Assembly (NCBI GenBank): GCA_937958005.1
Contig: CALGOB010000077.1
Coordinates: forward strand, 1-53,362
Reading direction: 5' to 3'
Source: an uncultured Cyclobacteriaceae bacterium
GTDB taxonomy: Bacteria > Bacteroidota > Bacteroidia > Cytophagales > Cyclobacteriaceae
DNA: 53,362 nt
The notes under the pieces are model-generated. The model had not been told where the DNA came from. It ran no database searches and was given only the letters and a program-made list of their open reading frames with translations. The position numbers were made by a program, and so were the translations under genes. Positions 43,984-51,335 of this stretch are shown here, one piece after another (position 1 is the stretch's first letter; each line of letters starts with the position of its first letter).

Positions 43984-45241
43984 AATAATTTCTCAAATCT
44001 TTGATCAAATTAGTTATAGATGGACGTTCCCTAAAGTAATTTAACAACCTACGCTTCACGGCTTGATTCATCTTAGACACTGAGTTTTCTTTATAAAAGT
44101 CATCAAAACCAAGTGCCTGAGAATTAGCTTTGATACCACTTTCTATCAATTCATTTTTTAAAATTACCTGTTCCATCAAAGAGTTACCCAAATGCCCTTT
44201 TCTTGAGATGAAATCAAAAGCTTGCTGTTGAAAGTCATTTAGAACAATCGTTTTATCTTCTATAAATTGATCTTTTACTTCGATAAACTCGTGTTTAAAG
44301 ACTGGAACTGGAAATTCTTGAATCCTCAATGTTTTTTGGGTCACTTGTTCTTGCGATTCAGACCAAATTTTAATCTCCATGAAATCATTAACCAAAAACT
44401 CATGCTCACCTTTTTTGACGTTGATGTTAAATGGGCTGATTTTTACTCCCCCAGATGATTCAATTTCCCAGATCAGCTTTAATTTACTACCCTTGATTAC
44501 TCCAAAAACACCAGAATCATGAATCTCTTCTAATCCTTCAAAACGTTTGGCAGAAACATTATAAAATTGCAGGTGATAATTTAAAACTAGTTTTTTGATG
44601 GATTTAATAAAAATGGACTTCATTTTTATTTGTGTTTTATTTCTAGCGAGTAAGGTTACAATAGTATCATTCAAAACTTGGATCGTCTTTTGCCCTTCCA
44701 AAGAGACGGAACCAACCCCCACCAAGGTTAAATGATGCACATTTGCTACATCCCATCTTAAAATTGTTTTTTGTTGCTGAAGCACCAACTGGTCTTCGAC
44801 GGCAAACCAAAGATGAATGTCCTCAACTTCTGTTTTAAACTCCTTTTGACTGCTTACTATTCCCTCAATCCAATCATGGTGTACAGAAACATGATCGAAT
44901 TGCTCTATTGAATATTTTTCGCCTTGTTCATTGAGGTATATCACTAGACTCTTTTTGAAATCCGCCTCGCAAATAAGAATGGTTTCATTATTAGGAACAG
45001 CATAAAAATTAGCTCCTAGGTTCCGCAACTGGTACAATCTACTCAGTAAAAATGGATCTGCTTCTATTCTCTGAATCAAACTCTCTGAACACAAAAAATC
45101 AACAGAAATGAACTTTTTCAACAATGGGATACATTCGCTCAAAAGCTCGCCAAATTCTATTTCATAGTTAATAAATAGCCTTATACAAGACTGGGTACCA
45201 AGGGTAAATTCAAATAGAATGCGATGTAATTGTTGTTTCAA
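43976..45241 (-). CDS. First gene of the eCIS operon, 421 aa, unknown
   Basis: I do not recognise the family. It has no signal peptide or membrane segment. The middle is beta-rich (about 150-300; WDVANVHHLTLVGVGSVSLE, LNYHLQFYNVSAKRFEG). The end is helical (FDFISRKGHLGNSLMEQVIL, then MNQAVKRRLLNYFRERPSI). There is no usable ATG: the frame opens after a TAA at 45245-45247 and the TTG at 45241 is the first plausible start (KQQLHRILFEFTLG). A rare start at the head of a long operon could limit expression. It overlaps the DUF4407 gene by 8 bp. Upstream is a 1-kb repeat-rich gap where the operon promoter must lie, although I could not identify a -7 box. Confidence 0.7.
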   Translation of the reverse strand: MKQQLHRILFEFTLGTQSCIRLFINYEIEFGELLSECIPLLKKFISVDFLCSESLIQRIEADPFLLSRLYQLRNLGANFYAVPNNETILICEADFKKSLVIYLNEQGEKYSIEQFDHVSVHHDWIEGIVSSQKEFKTEVEDIHLWFAVEDQLVLQQQKTILRWDVANVHHLTLVGVGSVSLEGQKTIQVLNDTIVTLLARNKTQIKMKSIFIKSIKKLVLNYHLQFYNVSAKRFEGLEEIHDSGVFGVIKGSKLKLIWEIESSGGVKISPFNINVKKGEHEFLVNDFMEIKIWSESQEQVTQKTLRIQEFPVPVFKHEFIEVKDQFIEDKTIVLNDFQQQAFDFISRKGHLGNSLMEQVILKNELIESGIKANSQALGFDDFYKENSVSKMNQAVKRRLLNYFRERPSITNLIKDLRNYYE

Positions 45242-45483
45242 TACTTAGCGGAATAAAGTTTAAAATAAGTCATATGACTTTCGGGATGAAAATAGTATTA
45301 ATAACGGCAATGAACAACTTTAACCTAAAAACCATTTAGTTAATAGAATTTGCCCCTAGAATTAGTAAACTGTCTATGATTTTGTCTATTTAAACTTGCA
45401 TTAGGCATTAGGAATTTAACACAAACCATAACTGTAAACCCGGCAGTTTTTATAAGTAATTCTGCACTAGGTTAAAAACCGTT

Positions 45484-45577
45484 AATGAACCAACCCCGAC
45501 CCAAGGGTACGGAGTATCTATGGGCAATAATTTAATGATCGACTCAAGAGTCGGGGAATTAATATCCCTTAGGGATT
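45484..45577 (+). repeat. 94-bp palindrome-rich repeat, copy 2
   Basis: It differs from the copies at 27137-27230 (inverted) and 47597-47690 by a single base (ACGGAG instead of ACGGGG). It has the same nested palindromes. It lies between the eCIS operon and the first small paralogue. Confidence 0.9.
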
Positions 45578-45899
45578 CAAATGATTACAAGACTTAGAGT
45601 TCACAAATAATATAGACCGAGTTAATAACAGTCATCTTGCCACCTATGATTTTCTCTTAAAAATCAATCACTAATCTATTACTTAAGGAGATCTCTAAAA
45701 CTAGATTTATAATTTTGACTATAAGACTTTCTTCTTAGACAAGACATCAAAAACAAAATTCAGTGGAGATAAATGAGTATTTTAATCCGAATGATGCATT
45801 AGACTTTTAAGAGAAAATCATAAATGGCTGTTAGATAGCTGCCTAAATTCTGATTTGCAACGCAGACATAGTCTCCATTATGGCGAGTAGGAAATTAGG

Positions 45900-45964
45900 A
45901 TTTAAGTGGCTAAATGACTGTTAGTTATGGGTTACATCAAATTTCTATTGTATCATTCGGGTTT
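45900..45964. repeat. 65-bp inverted repeat, left arm
   Basis: The reverse complement of 49180-49244 matches this stretch at about 60 of 65 positions, beginning ATTTAAGTGGCTA and ending CATTCG. The two arms enclose 3.2 kb containing all three small paralogues and one 94-bp repeat. Confidence 0.8.
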
Positions 45965-46250
45965 AATAACACTGCATCACAGAAAAAGATCATATTAAAA
46001 AGCAACAGGAAGTTTTTAGAGGTTGCTCTGAATAGATAAAAACAAATCATCAAAGAATTAACAACTTACTTATTTTTCAATAGTTATAGTCTATCAGATA
46101 TAAAGATTAATTGCTCAAACTTTTTTCTCAAGACAGCTAAATATTATCATTTGATAATATTTTATCAATTATTAATAAGTATTATTCTCTATTCTAACGA
46201 GCAAATGAGCCAGTTCATCGCATTTTAAGAAATATGATGATTTAAATAAT

Positions 46251-46258
46251 TAGCTTTG
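46251..46258 (+). promoter_or_regulatory. -7 box of small paralogue 1
   Basis: TAGCTTTG is a perfect TAnnTTTG match and ends 6 nt before the ATG at 46265. A TTCATCGCA word at 46214-46222 lies 37 nt upstream of the box start, and the same word at the same distance precedes paralogue 2. The geometry implies an almost leaderless transcript. Confidence 0.55.
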
Positions 46259-46264
46259 TATCAT

Positions 46265-46501
46265 ATGATAAGCAATTTAAAGTTAATAAAAGACTGGTGT
46301 GATGCGAATATCAATTCAGTCGCTTGGCAAAGGATAGGGTTAGAACTCTTTGATGAGTTATCAAATGAAGGTATTGATTTTGATCAAATAGACAATCCAA
46401 CTGCTTCTGACGAAGTCTCCGAGAAAGTCTTCGAAGCTATCAATGAGAAAATCAAAGCAATCTATCAAAAAAGCATTGATCGGAAAACTGTTGAGATTTG
46501 A
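46265..46501 (+). CDS. Small paralogous protein 1, about 78 aa, unknown
   Basis: It starts MISNLKLIKDWCDANINSVA and continues W-Q-R-I-G-L-E-L-F-D-E-L, then IDFDQIDNP and a helical end. Two other genes in this region encode the same family. Conserved points are L-K-D-W-C, the (A)W-(Q/K)-R-I-G-L-E, FDQ-(I/L)-(D/N)-(D/N)-P and a terminal charged helix. Only one Cys is conserved. There is no signal peptide or membrane helix. The ATG at 46265 is preferred over the TTG at 46256, which lies inside the -7 box. The family is unknown to me. Confidence 0.75.
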   Translation: MISNLKLIKDWCDANINSVAWQRIGLELFDELSNEGIDFDQIDNPTASDEVSEKVFEAINEKIKAIYQKSIDRKTVEI

Positions 46502-46730
46502 TAATAGATATGGTAAGAATTATTTCTATACTGCGGGATACTTTACTAATTCAATTGAATTTAAAACATTACATTCTTCTTGCAGAGAGTACTGATTCAC
46601 AAGCTATGGAATTTTTCCTAACTATAAATTAGATTGTTTCCTAAATACGGAACAGTCTAATTTTCATTCATCTTATGACTTTGGCAATTTAGCTATGTAA
46701 TTATCATTTAAATAGTTTAATCATTAGAGT

Positions 46731-46876
46731 TTATCACGGTAAAATGATTATGGTTGCTTTGTTATCTTTTTGCTCAAGTTTATCAACAAATAATTATGAA
46801 TCCATAATTACTTTGACAAGCTCAGAAAAATGAAATTTAGAAGGAGTTTTATCTATACAAAAATCAACCGTGATAA
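46731..46876. repeat. Inverted pair TTATCACGGT / ACCGTGATAA, first copy
   Basis: The perfect 10-bp arms lie 146 bp end to end, downstream of paralogue 1. A related pair follows paralogue 2 at 47321-47443. The right arms share a longer context (TATACAAAA(A)TCAACCGTG). They may bound a small non-coding or mobile unit duplicated together with the gene. Confidence 0.6.
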
Positions 46877-47046
46877 TGTCTACTTTAAAGATAATGATCT
46901 TTCCGAATTATCAATTTTGAACCTTAACAGGCCTTACATTTAGTAAATCACATCATTATAACTCTATCTTATGAGTCAAAAACTCTATACTACCGATAGT
47001 TTGAATAATTTCATCGCAATTAGAAAAAAATAAAAATTAAATTGAT

Positions 47047-47054
47047 TAAACTTG
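47047..47054 (+). promoter_or_regulatory. -7-like box of small paralogue 2
   Basis: TAAACTTG matches TAnnTTTG at seven of eight positions, ends 6 nt before the ATG at 47061, and has the TTCATCGCA word 37 nt upstream of its start (47010-47018). The matching distances in paralogue 1 support function. Confidence 0.45.
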
Positions 47055-47060
47055 TTTCAT

Positions 47061-47297
47061 ATGATGAGCAATTTAAAATTAATCAAAGACTGGTGTGATA
47101 AAAATATCAATAGAGTCGCCTGGCAACGGATAGGACTAGAGATTTTTGATGAATTGTCAGATGAGGGTTTCGACTTCGACCAATTAGACGATCCTAAAGC
47201 CTCTGATACAATATCTGAGTCCGTCTTCAATATTATCAATGATAAAATCATAGAGATCTATCAGAAAAGCATTGATAAAAAAGAAGTTGGTGTTTAA
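47061..47297 (+). CDS. Small paralogous protein 2, about 78 aa, unknown
   Basis: This is the closest relative of paralogue 1: MMSNLKLIKDWCDKNINRVA, WQRIGLEIFDELSDEGFDFD, QLDDPKASD and a C-terminal QKSIDKKEV helix. The similarity extends into the upstream region, so the duplication included the promoter. The TTG at 47052 in the same frame is part of the -7-like box and is unlikely to be the start. Function is unknown. Confidence 0.75.
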   Translation: MMSNLKLIKDWCDKNINRVAWQRIGLEIFDELSDEGFDFDQLDDPKASDTISESVFNIINDKIIEIYQKSIDKKEVGV

Positions 47298-47320
47298 GAG
47301 TGTGTATACATTATTAGACC

Positions 47321-47443
47321 TTATCACGGTTTATTTATTAGAGCTTTTTATTTACAAATATCGCCTTGATCTGTGTCCCCACAAATCACTTAAACTAGAG
47401 TAGTTGATCAGATATGTTAGGTATACAAAATCAACCGTGGTAA
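47321..47443. repeat. Inverted pair TTATCACGGTT / AACCGTGGTAA, second copy
   Basis: The arms match with one mismatch and lie 123 bp end to end, shortly after paralogue 2. This parallels the pair after paralogue 1. Confidence 0.55.
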
Positions 47444-47596
47444 TCTTTATTGTGGATATTAATATTTTAGAGGTTTAAGCAATGTTTCCTCCATTTTAAG
47501 AGTATATACATTAACTAGTAAAAAATCCTTTTTAAAAAGAGCTGTGAGTTAACTACTTATAAAAATGTTATCAAGTTTATTTTAGGACTCGATACA

Positions 47597-47690
47597 AATG
47601 AACCAACCCCGACCCAAGGGTACGGGGTATCTATGGGCAATAATTTAATGATCGACTCAAGAGTCGGGGAATTAATATCCCTTAGGGATT
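47597..47690 (+). repeat. 94-bp palindrome-rich repeat, copy 3
   Basis: It is identical to the reverse complement of 27137-27230 across 94 bp and has one difference from 45484-45577. It lies in the gap between paralogues 2 and 3, in the same orientation as copy 2. Confidence 0.9.
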
Positions 47691-48044
47691 AAAGTTGTCA
47701 AACTTAACCCTTGGCTTTTATTCAAATTCCGTTTTTAATTCTCATTTTTTCTTTTTATGATAGCTAAAAGCTATATCTCTTACATGGGTTTGACAACTAT
47801 AAATTTCATCTTATTCTCGGCTTTCAAAATTTCCAAAGACCATAGTCAATCTGTGAAGTACAGACTCAATAGACAAGAATGAATAGGGTTTGAAAGTTTT
47901 TAATTTCCATTAGAATTGGTTAGCGCATTTGGAAATATAGATTGCCTCACCTCTTCAATCAATAACTCCCTCAAACCACCACAAAAATCCTTTTTTGTGA
48001 TTTTAGCAGCTTTATCTGGACAACACCGTCTTCATGCCAGGCAG

Positions 48045-48084
48045 ACTGCCACAGCAAGGGCTGCCCCAGTTCCACTGCGGCAGT
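48045..48084. repeat. GC-rich hairpin
   Basis: ACTGCCACAG (48045-48054) pairs with CTGCGGCAGT (48075-48084) at nine of ten positions with a 20-nt loop that itself holds CTGCCCCAG. It lies in a short GC-rich patch that contrasts with the AT-rich surroundings, which suggests a dispersed repeat of outside origin. Its function is unknown. Confidence 0.5.
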
Positions 48085-48408
48085 GTGATTGACCAAGAAA
48101 ATCTTTCAAAACCATTACGGATAGACTTTTAATGGTTATAAAGTTAAAGTTTAACATGTAATTGCCCTGAAGGCTTACCATAAAAACAATTATATACAAA
48201 TGTGTTTAATTATTTTTCAATTTATTTTAAAGCCTACCAAATATAGAATTAGTTCTAATTTTAAATTTACCTAAACTGTATTCTTTCTTATTTAGATGCA
48301 TCTTTGTTTAATATCCCTGTTATGTTCTTCTACAAAAAATTCAATTTTCAATCGTCTCTAAAAAGGAGTCTGTAACATTAAGTGTTATCATATTTAATTT
48401 TTTCTAAT

Positions 48409-48416
48409 TATCTTTA
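48409..48416 (+). promoter_or_regulatory. -7-like box of small paralogue 3
   Basis: TATCTTTA matches TAnnTTTG at seven of eight positions and ends 7 nt before the ATG at 48424. This is the same short spacing seen for paralogues 1 and 2, although the TTCATCGCA word is missing here. Confidence 0.35.
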
Positions 48417-48423
48417 GATCGCT

Positions 48424-48672
48424 ATGGAAAATAAGATTAAAGTTAATCTAAAGCTAACCAAAGATTGGTGCAATTCTTATATCAACGAATTCGCTTGGAA
48501 AAGGATAGGCTTAGAATTATACGACAAACTATTAGGTGCTGGAATAGATTTTGATCAAATAAACAATCCAAAAAACTCCGATTTAATATCAGCAGAAATT
48601 TTTGAACTCATTAATAACAAAGCTATTGAAGTTTATGACATAGCTATTGAAAGAGAAATAGTTGAGTTGTAA
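48424..48672 (+). CDS. Small paralogous protein 3, 82 aa, unknown
   Basis: This is the most diverged member: MENKIKVNLKLTKDWCNSYI followed by NEFAWKRIGLELYDKLLGAG, IDFDQINNPKNSD and a terminal AIEREIVEL helix. It keeps the L-K-x-x-K-D-W-C, W-K-R-I-G-L-E and FDQI-N-P signatures of the other two. The N-terminus is three residues longer. It has no membrane segment. Conservation across three diverged copies argues that the family is translated and under selection. Confidence 0.75.
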   Translation: MENKIKVNLKLTKDWCNSYINEFAWKRIGLELYDKLLGAGIDFDQINNPKNSDLISAEIFELINNKAIEVYDIAIEREIVEL

Positions 48673-49751
48673 TTGTTTTTATTTGAACATTTTTTGTTCT
48701 TGATCACCTATGAAAAGTTATGGCACTCGCGGAGTAGTCAAGGTGTTTGGTTAGAGAATTAATTTGGCTTAGGGATTAAATGTATTTTCAAAAGAATGTT
48801 CCTTACTCAAGGGGTATACTTGCTAACAATCTAATATTGATCTATTTATAAAATAGTTCTGTTGTTTCATTATACAATTGAATTTCCCCTTCATCATTGA
48901 CTTACTTAGAATCTTTGGTTCCCATAATTAATGTAATATTAGCAATGTATAGGCTTTTGTACTCAAAATAAAATACAATGGCCAACTCTGACTCAGTGCC
49001 TCTGCAGAAAAAGCTATAGCGCTCGCGGAAGAATAGACGTTGCCTAACTAGGGAATTAACCCGTCTTATTCATAACAAACCATGTCCTTGCTTAGTAAGT
49101 AATTGATCTACTTAGTTTTATGATGAAAAACTTAAGAATTGACATAGCCCAAATTTGAGAAATATCAATTTCACTCTATAAACTCGAATGATGCAATAGA
49201 AATTTGATGCAAACCATAACTAACAGTCATCTAGCCACTTAAATGCTTAATGAGAGTTTAAGAAAGGTGAAACTATTCTTCCATTCATAACTAGTTAGTA
49301 AATTAGTGCATTAAAAGAAATTTAGTATTTTGTTCTATCATATGTAAAAGAACCACCATCGCTTTACTCATTACTCTAGATCTTATTTACTTATACAAAC
49401 TACTATATCCCCGTCAGATTTCTAAAAATGTGGTAGGTGTGAAGGAAAAGGTTTCCGGTACGATGCAAGGGGAAAAGAGAAATGTAACTGGTACAATGGT
49501 TCTGGCAAACAATCTAATGTTGATTGATGTTTGTTTTATGAGCCTACAATTGTATTGCAACTTTCAAATCATGCATAAAATGCATGTAAAACAAGATCCG
49601 AAAAACATTTATTGGGATTTTTCTATTTTCAAGAAAAAAAAGTTGTGAAATTCGCGGGTAGTTGCATAAATTCACCAGTACAATTAGGTTTTTAATATAA
49701 AAGCAAGGTAGGCACACTACTCTTTTTGAGTATTGTAAATAAAAAAAGATC
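48673..49751. other. Repeat-decayed region before the mscS operon
   Basis: There is no convincing gene. Related words appear around 48712, 49007 and 49638 (AAAAGTTATGGCACTCGCGG, AAAAGCTATAGCGCTCGCGG and AAAAGTTGTGAAATTCGCGG), and CAATCTAAT(A/G)TTGAT occurs near 48830 and 49511, so this looks like decayed copies of one repeat unit. The right arm of the 65-bp inverted repeat lies at 49180-49244. I found no clear promoter for the gene at 49752. Confidence 0.5.
49180..49244. repeat. 65-bp inverted repeat, right arm
   Basis: This is the inverse of 45900-45964 at about 60 of 65 positions. Together the arms bracket the three small paralogues. Confidence 0.8.
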
Positions 49752-50114
49752 ATGCAAAACGATCCAGAATTAAGTCCTCAAAAAATGGGAGATATCTCTC
49801 AAGATTTTTTAAAAGTAGCAGATCTATTAAAAGAGTCAGCTTATCAAATCAAAACGCGGGGCTTCTCAGATTTTCCTATTTTTCCCATCAGTAAAGAGGA
49901 TTCACCCATAGGGCAATTACTTTATGACCGAACAAACTTAAAAACTGATTGGAATTATTATGTTACCTATTTAGATGAATTACTTCAGCGAAAAATAATA
50001 GATAAGTCAGATGAATTTCAAAAGACTTATAAAGATCCTGATGAATTCTGTTGCCTATTTGTAATAGATGGGGAATTTACCAATTTTGTTTTCATACCTT
50101 ATCCAATAGATTAA
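49752..50114 (+). CDS. Small protein of unknown function upstream of mscS, 120 aa
   Basis: This is a soluble, mixed helix/strand protein (MGDISQDFLKVADLLKESAY, then FPIFPISKEDSPIGQLLYDR, then an acidic stretch and FVFIPYPID). There is no signal peptide or membrane helix. It ends 8 bp before the MscS start and is presumably in the same transcript. I do not recognise a named family. Confidence 0.75.
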   Translation: MQNDPELSPQKMGDISQDFLKVADLLKESAYQIKTRGFSDFPIFPISKEDSPIGQLLYDRTNLKTDWNYYVTYLDELLQRKIIDKSDEFQKTYKDPDEFCCLFVIDGEFTNFVFIPYPID

Positions 50115-50122
50115 AATATATC

Positions 50123-50962
50123 ATGAAAGAACAAGTAACTGAATACAATGATTACGTATCAAAATTAATAGAGCAATATGGCCCTACTTTATTGTCCGCG
50201 GGACTAAAGTTATTATTTGCCATTATTACTTTAATTATTGGCCTTTGGATCATTAAAAAAGTTGTAAAGACCGTTGGCAATCTGATGGTGAAGCAGGATG
50301 TAGATTCATCTCTTATTCCATTTTTAAAATCTCTTTTAGCTTTTGGGCTAAAAGCTCTATTAATCATCTCTGTAGTTAGTATGATTGGTATTGAAATGAC
50401 TTCATTTGTAGCAGTTTTAGGAGCGGCAGGCCTAGCAGTAGGTCTAGCTTTACAGGGCAGTTTATCTAATTTTGCAGGTGGTGTAATGATCCTCATTTTT
50501 AAGCCTTTTAAAGTAGGTGATTTTGTTGAAGGCGGAGGGCATGCCGGTTTTGTGAATGAGATACAAATTTTCCATACCATTCTAAAAACACCTGACAATG
50601 TAACCATTGTTATTCCTAATGGAAATTTATCAAACAGCTCTATCACAAATTACTCCACAGAGGAGAAAAGACGTGTTGACAATGTTTTTGGCATTGCTTA
50701 CGGAGATAATGTGGATCAAGCTTATTCTGTACTACAAAAAATGTTTGCTGAAGACGCTCGCATTTTAAAAGATCCAGAACCGTTTATGGCTGTTACTGAG
50801 TTAGCCGATAGTTCTGTTAATATTACCACAAGAGTTTGGGTAAATGGTGCTGATTATTGGGGAGTGAAATTTGATAGTCAGAAAAAAGTTTACGAAGAAT
50901 TTGAGAAAGCTGGCTTGGGTATTCCATTCCCTCAAATGGACGTACATGTACACAAGTCTTAA
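50123..50962 (+). CDS. mscS: MscS-family small-conductance mechanosensitive channel
   Basis: The protein of about 279 aa starts MKEQVTEYNDYVSKL. TM1 lies at about 18-42 (GLKLLFAIITLIIGLWIIKK) and TM2 at about 65-90. The pore helix TM3 is rich in Gly and Ala (VLGAAGLAVGLALQGSLSNF), followed by MILIFKPFKVGDFVEGGGHA, the beta domain (TPDNVTIVIPNGNLSNSSIT), and the C-terminal alpha/beta domain ending PFPQMDVHVHKS. It opens under membrane tension to release solutes during osmotic downshock. The frame is open upstream to 50051, but that part overlaps the 120-aa gene; ATG 50123, 8 bp after that stop, is the sensible start. Confidence 0.93.
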   Translation: MKEQVTEYNDYVSKLIEQYGPTLLSAGLKLLFAIITLIIGLWIIKKVVKTVGNLMVKQDVDSSLIPFLKSLLAFGLKALLIISVVSMIGIEMTSFVAVLGAAGLAVGLALQGSLSNFAGGVMILIFKPFKVGDFVEGGGHAGFVNEIQIFHTILKTPDNVTIVIPNGNLSNSSITNYSTEEKRRVDNVFGIAYGDNVDQAYSVLQKMFAEDARILKDPEPFMAVTELADSSVNITTRVWVNGADYWGVKFDSQKKVYEEFEKAGLGIPFPQMDVHVHKS

Positions 50963-51334
50963 TTTTTTTGAAATCAAGAACCTCGGAGCAAACTCACGAG
51001 GTATGAGTGAAAGCCTAAAGTTGACTATTACGAAGCAAGTTTCGAGGCATTAAACCTCACAATGTGAGTAAAATAACTTCTTCTTTATTATTTAAAGAAG
51101 TTAATAAAAACCCCATACTTTCAATATTGAAGAATATGGGGTTTTTCATTTAATGCCAATTAAGCCTATATTTTATACCAAATTACCTTTAAAACTTCGT
51201 ATATCTTCCTGTTTATTTTCCATTCTTATGCGTTAAAAAGCCTTTGAATAGCGCTGCTATTTCTTCATTTTTTGCCTTTGAGAATAAGAAACAAACTAAG
51301 AAACCTAATCCGAATTTTTAAAGCTAAATTGGCA
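50963..51334. other. Gap with two hairpins and a MITE-like element
   Basis: It holds an AACTTCTT...AAAGAAGTT stem at about 51075-51102, the strong terminator hairpin at 51106-51146 and the MITE-like repeat copy 2 from 51175. No reading frame. Confidence 0.6.
51106..51146 (+). terminator. Rho-independent terminator of the mscS transcript
   Basis: AAAAACCCCATA (51106-51117) and TATGGGGTTTTT (51135-51146) form a perfect 12-bp stem with a 17-nt loop. The arms begin with A-runs and end with T-runs, so it could work in both directions. It lies about 145 bp after mscS and is convergent with the astacin-like gene. Confidence 0.75.
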
Positions 51335-51335
51335 T
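51175..51335. repeat. MITE-like element, copy 2
   Basis: It closely matches 6173-6332, with ATACCAAATTACC at one end and TAAATTGGCAT at the other. Its right edge abuts the TAA stop of the astacin-like gene, so insertion may have set that stop or occurred just after it. Confidence 0.7.

Larger units (their letters stand above)
45242..46264. other. Divergent intergenic region between the eCIS operon and small-paralogue locus
   Basis: There is no reading frame of note. It contains the 94-bp repeat copy 2 (45484-45577), one arm of the 65-bp inverted repeat (45900-45964), and shorter related pieces: ACAGTCAT...GATTTTCTCTTAAA near 45628-45665 and its partial inverse near 45806-45835. It must also carry the eCIS operon promoter. 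Perfect -7 boxes were seen only for the small gene at its right end. Confidence 0.6.
46502..47060. other. Gap between small paralogues 1 and 2
   Basis: No gene is seen. It holds one TTATCACGGT...ACCGTGATAA inverted pair (46731-46876) and the promoter region of paralogue 2. Otherwise it is AT-rich and unexplained. Confidence 0.55.
47298..48423. other. Gap between small paralogues 2 and 3
   Basis: It holds the second TTATCACGGT inverted pair, the 94-bp repeat copy 3 and a GC-rich hairpin at 48045-48084. No reading frame is convincing. The stretch 47690-47940 shows nothing I can name. Confidence 0.55.

Noticed and set aside
49430-49648. 72-aa plus-strand reading frame
   Set aside because: No motif, low-complexity ending, located in decayed repeats; likely chance.
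50051-50122. N-terminal extension of MscS
   Set aside because: It lies within the 120-aa gene in another frame; homology begins at MKEQ (50123).
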